Assembly: GCA_017405525.1 (NCBI GenBank) | Contig: JAFRAH010000010.1 | Span: 1-64,000, forward strand | DNA length: 64,000 nucleotides | DNA from: Synergistaceae bacterium | GTDB lineage: Bacteria > Synergistota > Synergistia > Synergistales > Aminobacteriaceae | Direction: 5' to 3' | Shown here: one piece after another, positions 17,677-26,736 of the stretch | Layout: every line of letters begins with the position of its first letter | How positions within the stretch are numbered: the stretch's first letter is position 1 | Notes under the pieces: model-generated | Database searches by the model: none | Seen by the model: only the letters and a program-made list of their open reading frames with translations | What the model was told of the DNA's origin: nothing | Program-made: the position numbers and the translations under genes

Positions 17677-19436
17677 CAGAGTTCGACGAGTTCAGTTCCC
17701 CACAATGGCGGCTCATGTCCCAAGTATCGAGGCCGTCCCGTTACTGTGGCAGTGAATGGCGGCCTTACCCCCCGGTCTCATGGGATGACGCTAAACTCAG
17801 GGTATGCTTGGCGTTCCCGGATGTCTACGAGGTAGGAATGAGCTATTACGGCTTCCAGCTCATAGGCTCGTTCATCGCCTCAATGGGCAGGGGCTACATT
17901 GCTGACAGGGCTTATTGTTCGTGGCCTGACATGAAGGAATTGATGCAGCAACAGAAAATACCACTCACCTCAACCGAGCACAAGAAACCCGTAAAAGATT
18001 TTGACGTTCTTGCGTTCACACTGCCACATGAGACAAGCTACACCAATATTCTCACGATGATATTTCTTGCGGGCGTTCCAATGGAGAAGTTCATGCGACG
18101 TGATGATACCCCCCTCGTTATTGCCGGAGGTTACGGAGCATACAACCCTGACGTTATGGGCAGGTTCATTGACGTTTTCTGTGTCGGTGAGGCTGAGGCA
18201 CTCCTTCCCGAATTATTGCCGCTAATCGAGGGCACTAAAGGCCGTCCACGTTCTGAGAGGCTCACGGAAATTTCACGGCTTCCGGGGTTCTACGTCCCTG
18301 AATACCCACATGATGGCCTCGTTGAGCGTCAGTATACTCACCAGTTCCACACACTGCACTCTATGATTGTCCCAAGCGTCGGAATTGTCCATGACCGCGC
18401 CGCCGTCGAACTCTTCAGGGGTTGCGGGAGAGGCTGCCGCTTCTGTCAGGCCGGGATGACTAACCGCCCGGTCCGTGAACGCCCGGAGCCTCAAGCCGCC
18501 CGGTCAATCCTCGACATTGTGGCATCAACTGGCTACGAGGAGGCTGGACTTCTCTCGCTGGCCTCGTGCGATTACTCCGGGATTGAGACACTCATTGATG
18601 ACTTGTCCCCGGTCCTCAACGAACGACGCGCTAAACTCAGCCTCCCAAGCCTCAGAATGGACGGGTTCTCTGTCGGTCTTGCCGAAAAACTCGAAGGCAT
18701 CCGCTCTAAGCATGGCGGTATAACTTTCGCACCAGAGGCAGGAACTCAACGCCTCCGTGATGTCATCAACAAGGGCATCACTGAGGACATGATAACTTCA
18801 TGCCTGACGGAAATATTTTCGCGGGGCTGGGAACGCGTAAAGCTCTACTTCATGATGGGTCTTCCCACAGAAACAGATGATGACCTTGACGCAATCGCTG
18901 AACTCTCACACATGACCCTAAAGTTAGGCCGCTCATTGGGACATAAACGCACAACCGTCAGCGTCTCAGTGTCGGGGTTCGTCCCTAAACCTCATACACC
19001 GTTCCAGTGGGAGCGTCAGAACAGCATTGACGAGCTCAGGGAGAAAGGCCGCCGCATAAAATCCCAGATACATGACAGGGCTGTATCTCTCTCCTACCAT
19101 GAGCCGGAACAGACATTCCTTGAAGGCTTGCTGTCTCGTGGCGACAAGAATACCGCTGATGTCATACTCACTGCTTGGAACAACGGCGCATCTTTCGACA
19201 GCTGGACGGAACACTTCAGCCTTCAACGCTGGCTTGAGGCATTCGGGCATTGTGGACTTGACACGGAACATTATACCCGTGAAAGACAGGAGGACGAGAT
19301 TTTGCCGTGGGACTTCGTGAACGTCGGGGTAAGCAAGAATTTCCTGAAACATGAACGACACAAAGCCTATTCCGGGAAATTAACTCCTGACTGCAGGATT
19401 TCGTGTTCAGCTTGCGGCGTGGGGTGCAGGCTATGA
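17673..19436 (+). CDS. B12-binding-type radical SAM protein (TIGR03960-like)
   Basis: Radical SAM enzyme of about 587 residues. The cluster motif is CGRGCRFC (CX3CX2C) near residue 250, following an N-terminal region with the VCLAFPDVYEVGMSYYG pattern of B12-binding/radical SAM proteins. This family sits beside, or is fused to, a DUF2344 protein and RNase G in many Firmicutes and Synergistetes, as here. The reaction is not established; a role in RNA or ribosome modification is a guess from context. I use ATG 17673, giving an ATGA overlap with the preceding stop; ATG 17664 is the alternative. Confidence 0.88.
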   Translation: MTEFDEFSSPQWRLMSQVSRPSRYCGSEWRPYPPVSWDDAKLRVCLAFPDVYEVGMSYYGFQLIGSFIASMGRGYIADRAYCSWPDMKELMQQQKIPLTSTEHKKPVKDFDVLAFTLPHETSYTNILTMIFLAGVPMEKFMRRDDTPLVIAGGYGAYNPDVMGRFIDVFCVGEAEALLPELLPLIEGTKGRPRSERLTEISRLPGFYVPEYPHDGLVERQYTHQFHTLHSMIVPSVGIVHDRAAVELFRGCGRGCRFCQAGMTNRPVRERPEPQAARSILDIVASTGYEEAGLLSLASCDYSGIETLIDDLSPVLNERRAKLSLPSLRMDGFSVGLAEKLEGIRSKHGGITFAPEAGTQRLRDVINKGITEDMITSCLTEIFSRGWERVKLYFMMGLPTETDDDLDAIAELSHMTLKLGRSLGHKRTTVSVSVSGFVPKPHTPFQWERQNSIDELREKGRRIKSQIHDRAVSLSYHEPEQTFLEGLLSRGDKNTADVILTAWNNGASFDSWTEHFSLQRWLEAFGHCGLDTEHYTRERQEDEILPWDFVNVGVSKNFLKHERHKAYSGKLTPDCRISCSACGVGCRL

Positions 19437-19993
19437 GGGTCAGGCTCATCTACTCACGGAGGGATGGAGCTTGCTTTGTCCCGCATACAGCACTCCCGCA
19501 GGTCTTCTCACGTTCGGCGGCAAGGGCCGGGTTGAGGCTCATGATGACACAGGGATTTTCACCGCGCCCAAAATTCTCGTTTGGCCCGGAACTTCCTGCT
19601 GGGGTCGTCGCACTTAATGAGCCCGCTGATATTTTCCTTCAGGACACAACACCCGATAACCTCCCCGAAAGGCTCAACTCATCACTTCCTGAAGGCTTCA
19701 GGGTCTCAGGTGCAACGTTCCCCCCTGAAGATGCCCCATCACTAGGGAAATCATGCATCGCCGCTGAATACCTCATACGTCATACTCAGAGCCTGTCTCT
19801 CACTGACTACATAACGAGCTTTTACGGGGCTTCATTGCTGGAGATGGGAGACGTTGACGGATGGCTCAGGGTGGTAACTTCAGAGCCCTCAAAAAACCCA
19901 ATCGGTGCATTCGTCCGGAACTTGAGGGAAAAATCCATCATTACAGGCTGGCATCAGCTCAACATCGTACGCTTAAGGGTGATACTCTCATGA
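19433..19993 (+). CDS. DUF2344 radical-SAM-associated protein
   Basis: A 186-residue protein of the DUF2344 / TIGR03936 family, recognised from the N-terminal RLIYSRRDGACFVPHTAL and the GFSPRPKFSFGPELPAGV segment. It is the usual partner of the preceding radical SAM protein and is fused to it in some genomes; here the two are separate but coupled by an ATGA overlap. Its own stop overlaps the RNase G start in the same way. Function unknown. Confidence 0.87.
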   Translation: MRVRLIYSRRDGACFVPHTALPQVFSRSAARAGLRLMMTQGFSPRPKFSFGPELPAGVVALNEPADIFLQDTTPDNLPERLNSSLPEGFRVSGATFPPEDAPSLGKSCIAAEYLIRHTQSLSLTDYITSFYGASLLEMGDVDGWLRVVTSEPSKNPIGAFVRNLREKSIITGWHQLNIVRLRVILS

Positions 19994-21444
19994 AGAACGT
20001 CAAGATTATCGCTAACCTCCTCGAACATGAACAATCACGGGTTGCAGTCCTCGAAAATGGAAGGCTGTCTGAGATTTTCATCGAGTTCAACGAGGCTTCA
20101 TCTTCACGGGCAAATCAGGGAGACATCTTCAAGGCAAGAGTTGAGACAGTTTTACCCGCAATAAGTGCCGCGTTCCTCACTCTGGGCAACAAGTCCAATG
20201 CCTTCATGTTCACTGGCGACGCTCCCGGAATCAAGCCCGGTAATGAGCTCATCGTTCAGGTCATCAAGAATGCCACAAAAAAGAAATCACCTAAAGTTAC
20301 ACCCAATATCTCACTTCCCGGAAGATGGCTCGTTCTTCTCCCTGACAGTCAGGAACTAGGAGTGTCCCGCCGCATCAATGACCCGTCGGAACGTAAACGC
20401 CTAAAAGATATTGCCGACACCCTCAAATCTGAGCTCCCAAGTTTCGGCGTAATCATCAGGACTGCCGCTGAGGGCATCCCGGAAGATTTACTGCGTTCCG
20501 ATTTGGCCTCACTACTCACTCTCTGGAACGACATCAACACTAAATCATCTGCCTCAAAAGCTCCCTGCATTCTATACCGGGATAATGGCATTCTTGGGAG
20601 GGTTCTCAGGGATGAGGTATCGGGCAGCATCGACGAAATCATCATTGACTGCCACCAAAATTTCAGGGACGCTGAGAATTTCATTGAGCGGTTCTACCCC
20701 GAACGTCCTAATGTTACGCTCTATGAGGGAGTTACTCCATTGTTTGAGTTCTTCGGCATTGAGGACGAAATTTCAGCCGCCCTCGAACGCAAAGTCTGGC
20801 TCAAGTCAGGTGCCTATCTCGTCATTGACCAGACTGAGGCATTAACCGTGATTGACGTGAACACAGGAAAGTTCACCACTGCCCCGGACATGAGACACAC
20901 TATACTTTCCACCAATAAGGAGGCCGCTGGTGAGATTGCCCGGCAACTCAGACTCCGGGAGATTGGCGGTATCGTCATCGTGGACTTCATCGACATGGAT
21001 AACGACAACGACAGAAACGAGCTCCTTCACCACTTCGGGCAGGCTCTCTCTCATGACAGGCTTAAGCCCAGAATTTTCAGCCTCACTCAATTGGGACTGG
21101 TCGAGCTCACACGAAAACGTGAACGTCCTGACCTCAAGAGTATTCTTACCCGGCCATGTCATGCCTGCGGGGATAATGGCTTCGTTGAACGCGAGGAGAA
21201 TATCGCACTCACCATCAAACGCTTCATCCGCAAGGTCATCAACTCAAATAACGCTGAGGCTTTCGTCATTCAGGCATCTAGCTGTATGACCTCGTTCATG
21301 AAGAATTATCTTGAAGGGTGGCAGGATGAGTTCGGACGAAAAATATTCATTGAGCCTGTTCCAGAGTTCCCAAGAAGAAAGTTCAGGCTCAAATATCAAG
21401 GCAGCCTTGAGGGAATGAATGAACTTCCTACCCTCAAAGCCTAA
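19990..21444 (+). CDS. rng: Ribonuclease G/E family endoribonuclease
   Basis: Endoribonuclease of the Rne/Rng family, about 484 residues. The N-terminal S1-like region contains GDIFKARVETVLPAISAAFL; the catalytic DNase I-like part has DVNTGKF and the second metal-binding Asp in VDFIDMDNDNDR; the zinc-link is RPCHACGDNG. The length fits RNase G rather than the extended RNase E. Start ATG 19990 overlaps the DUF2344 stop (ATGA); upstream codons in this frame belong to DUF2344. In related genomes ribosomal genes rplU and rpmA often follow, but here the next gene is convergent. Confidence 0.92.
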   Translation: MKNVKIIANLLEHEQSRVAVLENGRLSEIFIEFNEASSSRANQGDIFKARVETVLPAISAAFLTLGNKSNAFMFTGDAPGIKPGNELIVQVIKNATKKKSPKVTPNISLPGRWLVLLPDSQELGVSRRINDPSERKRLKDIADTLKSELPSFGVIIRTAAEGIPEDLLRSDLASLLTLWNDINTKSSASKAPCILYRDNGILGRVLRDEVSGSIDEIIIDCHQNFRDAENFIERFYPERPNVTLYEGVTPLFEFFGIEDEISAALERKVWLKSGAYLVIDQTEALTVIDVNTGKFTTAPDMRHTILSTNKEAAGEIARQLRLREIGGIVIVDFIDMDNDNDRNELLHHFGQALSHDRLKPRIFSLTQLGLVELTRKRERPDLKSILTRPCHACGDNGFVEREENIALTIKRFIRKVINSNNAEAFVIQASSCMTSFMKNYLEGWQDEFGRKIFIEPVPEFPRRKFRLKYQGSLEGMNELPTLKA

Positions 21445-21447
21445 TCT

Positions 21448-22545
21448 TCACCGCCTCCAGAATTTCCGTACCTTCCCGAATGATAACCCGGCTATCACGA
21501 AAATTATTCCCGTCAGCGTAAATCCCCAAGCCTTGGGCAGATACCCGAATAAATGGTCAAAGAAATACCTTGACGCTAGCAACCCGCAAAACGTTATCCC
21601 AGTCCCTGAATGACCACGATAGACGTTCACGAGCATTATTCCCGCAACTATCACGGCGTTGACGACGGGCAGAAACTCAAGACCTCCCGAAAATTCAGAG
21701 CCCCGCCAAAATTCCGGCCATGTCAGCAATAACCCAAACACTCCCAGCATCAACAGCCCCATAATCTCAGCGTCATTATCCCGGCCATTGAACGACATTA
21801 TCCCGCCAAATACCGCAAGTATTATCATCGTCCATGTTCCGCCAAAGCAAAGGCTCATTCTCGACGCAAGGAGCAACAGGCTAATCATCACGTTCAGCAT
21901 GAAGGCCGCCCTGTCCCGGATTACCACCCATGAGAGCCACAGCATCATCACCATCATGAAGGCACTCATTGGCTCGAAGAACTCACTTAACGCCAGCTTT
22001 GACGTGGGCATGAACTGGAGCGCAAAGACATTCACAGCACCGTTGAGATTTAGCCACAGAAGAGACAACGCCTGAGACAGGTAGACCTCCCAGCTGTCCC
22101 GCGAAATTATCCCGGTAAGTGCCGCCTGAACTGCCCATAACCCAGAAATTCCTTCAAGCGTCATCTTCACGTCATACATTCGCGGAATCAGGTACAATCC
22201 TGCACCAACTACAGCACTCCCAACAAGTAGGAATGCCCGGCCCGTCTTTGTCCCTGAACGCCCGGTGAACATCCATGCTGTGAGTGAGGCAACATACAGC
22301 CCGCCGATAAGAACTACACGGAATTCACGGCCCAGCTTGTGCCAGTTAGCCATGATGAAACTCGCACCACCTAGTCCCAGCAACACAGCCCCGGCAATCA
22401 GCAGTATCACCTTCAAGTTCCGGGACTTAACCGTGTACAGCGACAAGATACCTTCAGCCTGTTCATCAGTGATTATTCCGGCTTCAACCCATGAAGTCGC
22501 TTCAGTGCTCAGGAACTCCATATCATGCCGACTTATTCCTGACAT
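21448..22545 (-). CDS. DUF2157 multi-pass membrane protein
   Basis: A 365-residue membrane protein. Residues about 10-60 are a cytoplasmic segment typical of DUF2157 (WVEAGIITDEQAEGILSLY), followed by around ten hydrophobic helices; the first ends in GGASFIMANWHKLGREFRVVL. Function unknown for the family. It begins two bases after the metG stop on the same strand, so it is co-transcribed with metG, and it converges tail-to-tail with RNase G. Confidence 0.82.
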   Translation of the reverse strand: MSGISRHDMEFLSTEATSWVEAGIITDEQAEGILSLYTVKSRNLKVILLIAGAVLLGLGGASFIMANWHKLGREFRVVLIGGLYVASLTAWMFTGRSGTKTGRAFLLVGSAVVGAGLYLIPRMYDVKMTLEGISGLWAVQAALTGIISRDSWEVYLSQALSLLWLNLNGAVNVFALQFMPTSKLALSEFFEPMSAFMMVMMLWLSWVVIRDRAAFMLNVMISLLLLASRMSLCFGGTWTMIILAVFGGIMSFNGRDNDAEIMGLLMLGVFGLLLTWPEFWRGSEFSGGLEFLPVVNAVIVAGIMLVNVYRGHSGTGITFCGLLASRYFFDHLFGYLPKAWGFTLTGIIFVIAGLSFGKVRKFWRR

Positions 22546-22547
22546 AT

Positions 22548-24467
22548 CTAGCTCACCCGGCTACCTAATGGGATATTCTCGTCTTCAGGGGCTATCAGGG
22601 TCAATTGCTCCGATACTCCGTCCTTCTTCACCGATGCACAGAGTATCATTCCGTTGCTCTCTACTCCGCAGAGCTTGACGGGCTTCAAGTTCGTTACGAG
22701 GATTACTCGGCGGCCTGTGAGCTCTTCGGGCGTGAAGAATGCCTTTATCCCCGAACATACCGTGCGCGTCTCATATCCTAAGTCAACTTCGAGCTTGTAG
22801 AGCTTCTTTGACTTCGGGATTTCCTCACATTTCGTTATCCGGGCTACCCTCATCTCTACCGTCTTGAAGTCATCTATACTGATTTCGGGCTCATGTGGGA
22901 TTTTTGCCGCCTCTTCCTGCATTTTACGTTTCTCCTTCCATGCCTCAATGTCAATTCGCGGGAAAAGTACCTCTGATTTCCCGATTGCTGCACCCTCACC
23001 ATCTCCCCACCTGAACGCGTCTATCATCATCTTCACGGGCTCACCTTCAAGCCCTAACTGAGACCATATTCTCGCGGACGTGTCAGGCATTACCGGGGCT
23101 ATGAGGAGTGCCGTAAATCTCAATGCCTCGTACAAATTCAGCAGGACATAATCAAGCCGTGAACTTTGAGCCTCTTCTTTGGCCAGCTTCCACGGCATCG
23201 TCTCATCTATGAACTTGTTGGAACGACCGATAAATTCCCATACGGCTTTGAGTGCCACATCAAACGCATATTCATTCATGGCCGTATCATAACGTTCAAG
23301 AATGGCCGCTGACATTTCCGACAGCTCAGATTTTCCGGGACTTCCGGGAACTTTTCCCCCCCGATAGCTCCGTATCATCTGCAGTGTCCGGTTCAGGAGA
23401 TTGCCCAAGTCGTTGGCCAGGTCTGAGTTTATCCGCCCTACTAGTGAGAGCTCCGAGAAGTCGCCATCATTCCCAAACGGTACTTCCCTCAACATGAAAT
23501 ACCTGAACGGGTCAAGTCCGTATTCATTCACGACCTTGAACGGGTCAACTACATTCTTGCGGGTCTTGCTCATCTTCTCGCCGTCAACCGTCCACCAGCC
23601 ATGAGCAAACACCTCAACCGGCAAATCAGCCCCAAGTGCAATAAGCATCAGCGGCCATATGACGCAGTGAAAGCGGATAATATCCTTGCCGACCATGTGG
23701 CGGACATGAGGCCAATACCGCGCGAACTTCTCCCGGTCATCAAGATACCCTGCCGCCGTCATGTAGTTCACCAGAGCGTCAAACCAGACGTACACAACAT
23801 GCCGTTCATCGCCCGGAACAGGCACTCCCCACTTAAGGCTGGTCCTGCTCACTGACTGGTCATGAACTCCGGACTTCAGGAAGCTCATTATCTCGTTGTA
23901 GCGTATCTTGGGCATTACGGCCTTCAGGTTATGTTCGTAGTAGTCGATAAGCTGAGGAACATACTTCGAGGCTCGGAAAAAATAACTCTCCTCCTCCATC
24001 AAGGTTAATGGCCTCCCGCAATCCGGGCAGGTCTTGTTGGGACCCATTGAGTTTTCGGGGATGTACGTCTCATCCGGGACGCAGTAATACCCGGTGTACG
24101 TTCCCTTGTAGATGTCCCCCTGCTCCATCAACTGCCGGAACACTGCCTGTACTGCCTTAATGTGTCGTTCTTCGGTCGTCCTGATGAAGTCGTCATTGCT
24201 GGCGTTAAGGAGGGTGCATAATTCCCGGAACTTCTGGTGTACACGGTCTACCAGTTGCTGAGGGGTCTCACCTTTTGCCTCTGCCGCTGACTGTATCTTC
24301 TGGCCGTGCTCATCCGTACCAGTCAGGAAGAACACGTCATAGCCCTTCATTCGCTTGTAGCGGGCGATGGCATCACATGCAGTCGTGGTGTAAGCGTGGC
24401 CAATGTGTGGAATGTCGTTCACGTAATAGATTGGCGTGGTTATGTAGAATATTTTTCCGTCATCCAT
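22548..24467 (-). CDS. metG: Methionyl-tRNA synthetase
   Basis: Class I aminoacyl-tRNA synthetase charging tRNA-Met. HIGH motif intact (IPHIGHAYTTTACDAIA, about residues 20-35), a zinc region with CPDCGRPL near 145, KMSKTRKN near 296, an anticodon-binding helical domain, and a C-terminal EMAP/Trbp tRNA-binding domain (about 535-639, KTVEMRVARITKCEEIPKSKKL) that mediates dimerisation. 639 residues is usual for the two-domain form. An AAGGAGGC site precedes ATG 24467. Divergent from the GtrA-like gene. Confidence 0.96.
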   Translation of the reverse strand: MDDGKIFYITTPIYYVNDIPHIGHAYTTTACDAIARYKRMKGYDVFFLTGTDEHGQKIQSAAEAKGETPQQLVDRVHQKFRELCTLLNASNDDFIRTTEERHIKAVQAVFRQLMEQGDIYKGTYTGYYCVPDETYIPENSMGPNKTCPDCGRPLTLMEEESYFFRASKYVPQLIDYYEHNLKAVMPKIRYNEIMSFLKSGVHDQSVSRTSLKWGVPVPGDERHVVYVWFDALVNYMTAAGYLDDREKFARYWPHVRHMVGKDIIRFHCVIWPLMLIALGADLPVEVFAHGWWTVDGEKMSKTRKNVVDPFKVVNEYGLDPFRYFMLREVPFGNDGDFSELSLVGRINSDLANDLGNLLNRTLQMIRSYRGGKVPGSPGKSELSEMSAAILERYDTAMNEYAFDVALKAVWEFIGRSNKFIDETMPWKLAKEEAQSSRLDYVLLNLYEALRFTALLIAPVMPDTSARIWSQLGLEGEPVKMMIDAFRWGDGEGAAIGKSEVLFPRIDIEAWKEKRKMQEEAAKIPHEPEISIDDFKTVEMRVARITKCEEIPKSKKLYKLEVDLGYETRTVCSGIKAFFTPEELTGRRVILVTNLKPVKLCGVESNGMILCASVKKDGVSEQLTLIAPEDENIPLGSRVS

Positions 24468-24520
24468 AAAATTTTTGCCTCCTTCTGGGATTTTTACGGG
24501 CTATTGTACTACAGCAGGCG

Positions 24521-24529
24521 TGCTAGAAT
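24521..24529 (+). promoter_or_regulatory. Candidate extended -10 promoter for the GtrA-like gene
   Basis: TGCTAGAAT is an extended -10 element (TGn followed by TAGAAT) 38 bases before the ATG at 24568. No good -35 is visible, which is allowed for extended -10 promoters. The gap also holds TACAAT on the minus strand (24503-24508), a possible -10 for metG. Confidence 0.4.
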
Positions 24530-24567
24530 TAACGGTGCAATAATCCCGCAATCAGGAGACATTCACC

Positions 24568-24978
24568 ATGAACATAAAGACATTCAGGGCTCTCATGCTT
24601 TACGGTATCTTTGGGGTGCTCACTACAATTCTGAATATTCTGACTTATTGGGTCATTACCCGGATATTCGGCCTCAGCGTCATAACCTCAACCGTCATTG
24701 CCTGGGTTATCGCCGTACTGTTCGCTTACATCACCAACCGTAAATACGTCTTCCACAGCAGGAACTCATCAATCATTGCAGTATTCTTTGAGGCTGTATA
24801 TTTCTTTGGGTGCAGGGTTGCGACAGGAATACTTGACGTTGCCATAATGTACCTGTTTGCTGACTTGATGGCCTTCAACGACGTAATCACTAAGACAGTC
24901 TCGAACATCATCGTAATCATCCTGAACTACATAGCAAGCAGAATGTTCATATTCACCGACAAGGAGGGGTTAAGATAA
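24568..24978 (+). CDS. GtrA-family membrane protein
   Basis: 136 residues with four hydrophobic helices, and the GtrA pattern RALMLYGIFGVLTTILNILTY at the start and FAYITNRKYVFHSR near residue 55. GtrA-like proteins are thought to help move undecaprenyl-linked sugars across the membrane for cell-surface glycosylation. AGGAGA ribosome site. The gene is three bases before adenine deaminase, without an obvious functional link. Confidence 0.85.
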   Translation: MNIKTFRALMLYGIFGVLTTILNILTYWVITRIFGLSVITSTVIAWVIAVLFAYITNRKYVFHSRNSSIIAVFFEAVYFFGCRVATGILDVAIMYLFADLMAFNDVITKTVSNIIVIILNYIASRMFIFTDKEGLR

Positions 24979-24981
24979 ATC

Positions 24982-26706
24982 ATGAACAAGTTAGCCGCAA
25001 CAGCACGAGGAGAAATTCCCGCTGAACTGGTCATCCATAATGCCAACATCGCCAACGTCTACACTCAAAGCTACGAGCTCTCGGACATTGCCATATACTC
25101 CGGGAGGATTGCCGGGGTAGGACGGGGTTATACCGGCCTCGTGAACTATGACGCTGAAGGAAGGGCACTAATCCCCGGAATGATTGACGGCCATGCACAC
25201 ATTGAGAGCACCATGATGGCACCTCCTGCATTTGCTCAGGCTGTGGCACTTCATGGGACATCAACCGTAATGGCAGACCCTCACGAGATCAGCAACGTTC
25301 TCGGAATGGCGGGCATTGAGTACATGTTCAGGGCATCACAGGGCTTGCCGGTTGACATCTTCTATGGTGCTCCTTCATGTGTCCCGGCATCAGACTATGA
25401 GACACCATATGATGAGCTCGACATGAACGCAGTAGCCTCAATGTTCCGGCGGGGTTGGGCTCAGCATTTGGGGGAAGTGATGAACTTTCCGGCAGTGATT
25501 GGTGGAGACCCTGAGATTTGGGGGAAGATACTTGCGGCCGGGAATGTCCCGTTGACCGGCCATGCTCCGGGAGTATCGGGTTATGCCCTGAATGCCTACG
25601 TTGTGAGCGGGATTAACTCAGACCACGAATGTACTACCCTGACTGAAGCACGGGAGAAATTATCGCGTGGAATGTGGCTCATGATTAGGGAGGGTGCATC
25701 ATTCCCGGACCTGAAGACATTACTGCCGCTAATCCGGGAAAATCCACTTTATGCCTCGCGCTGTATGGCCGTCAGTGATGACCTGACTGCACGATACATC
25801 ACCGAGCGTGGACACATGGACGAGAAGATGCGCATCATGATACGTGAAGGCATTGACCCGTTCACGGCCTTGAGGATGGTTACACTTACACCGGCTGAAT
25901 ACTTCAGGCTCTATGACAGGGGCGGTATTGCTCCGGGACTTGCCGCTGACTTCTCCATTCTTGACGCTGAGACTATGGATGAGACGTTCAGGGTCAGTTC
26001 AGTGTGGAAGAACGGAAGGCAGGTTGTCAGGGATAATGACGTTTTCACGGCCAATGACACGGAAAATCTTGCACCCGTGATGAAGGTTAGGGTGAAGAAA
26101 ATTCCGACAGTTGAGGAAATTCGCATAAAGTCAACCGGCTCATTGATTAACGTAATCGGTGTAACTGAAGGAAGCGTAATCACTCAGACCTTGAAGATTT
26201 CCCCTAAGGTTGAAGATGGCTGTGTTGTCCCTGATGCCTCTAATGACACCGCAAAAATCATTGTCCTTGAACGCCACAGGGACACCGGGAAATTCGGCGT
26301 TGGTTTCGTTCATGGTTTGGGCATCACAAGGGGAGCAATCGGCTCAAGTGTTGCACATGACGCACATAATTTCGTTGCAGCCGGAGCTGATGACAGGAGC
26401 ATACTCACGGCACTTCATGGCCTTGCAGAAATGGGAGGGGGTTTAATCGTGTCAGAAGGGGACAAAATTACGGCCTCATTTGCGCTCCCGATTGGTGGTC
26501 TTATGAGCTACCTATCACCTGAAGAAATCGCCAGTAACCTCGAACACATGGAGACTGCGGCATCAAGTCTTGGAGGGGTTAAGATTGCTCATCCGTTTAT
26601 GGTGTTGTCGTTCTTGTGCCTGAGCGTCATTCCTGAGCTGAGGATAACCGACCGGGGATATATCGACATCACAAAGGGAGGACTGCAACCCCTCTTTGTG
26701 AGATAA
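24982..26706 (+). CDS. ade: Adenine deaminase
   Basis: Deaminates adenine to hypoxanthine for purine salvage. Amidohydrolase family: metal-binding PGMIDGHAHIESTM near residue 65, ADPHEISNVLG near 95, and a C-terminal domain typical of AdeC (GRQVVRDND, then IIVLERH and GLGITRGAIGSSVAHDAHN). 574 residues. AAGGAGG ribosome site overlaps the previous gene's end. Followed 30 bases later by a purine permease, which makes an uptake-and-deaminate unit. Confidence 0.94.
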   Translation: MNKLAATARGEIPAELVIHNANIANVYTQSYELSDIAIYSGRIAGVGRGYTGLVNYDAEGRALIPGMIDGHAHIESTMMAPPAFAQAVALHGTSTVMADPHEISNVLGMAGIEYMFRASQGLPVDIFYGAPSCVPASDYETPYDELDMNAVASMFRRGWAQHLGEVMNFPAVIGGDPEIWGKILAAGNVPLTGHAPGVSGYALNAYVVSGINSDHECTTLTEAREKLSRGMWLMIREGASFPDLKTLLPLIRENPLYASRCMAVSDDLTARYITERGHMDEKMRIMIREGIDPFTALRMVTLTPAEYFRLYDRGGIAPGLAADFSILDAETMDETFRVSSVWKNGRQVVRDNDVFTANDTENLAPVMKVRVKKIPTVEEIRIKSTGSLINVIGVTEGSVITQTLKISPKVEDGCVVPDASNDTAKIIVLERHRDTGKFGVGFVHGLGITRGAIGSSVAHDAHNFVAAGADDRSILTALHGLAEMGGGLIVSEGDKITASFALPIGGLMSYLSPEEIASNLEHMETAASSLGGVKIAHPFMVLSFLCLSVIPELRITDRGYIDITKGGLQPLFVR

Positions 26707-26736
26707 TAGAGCCATCCTCAACAGGAGAGTGATACA

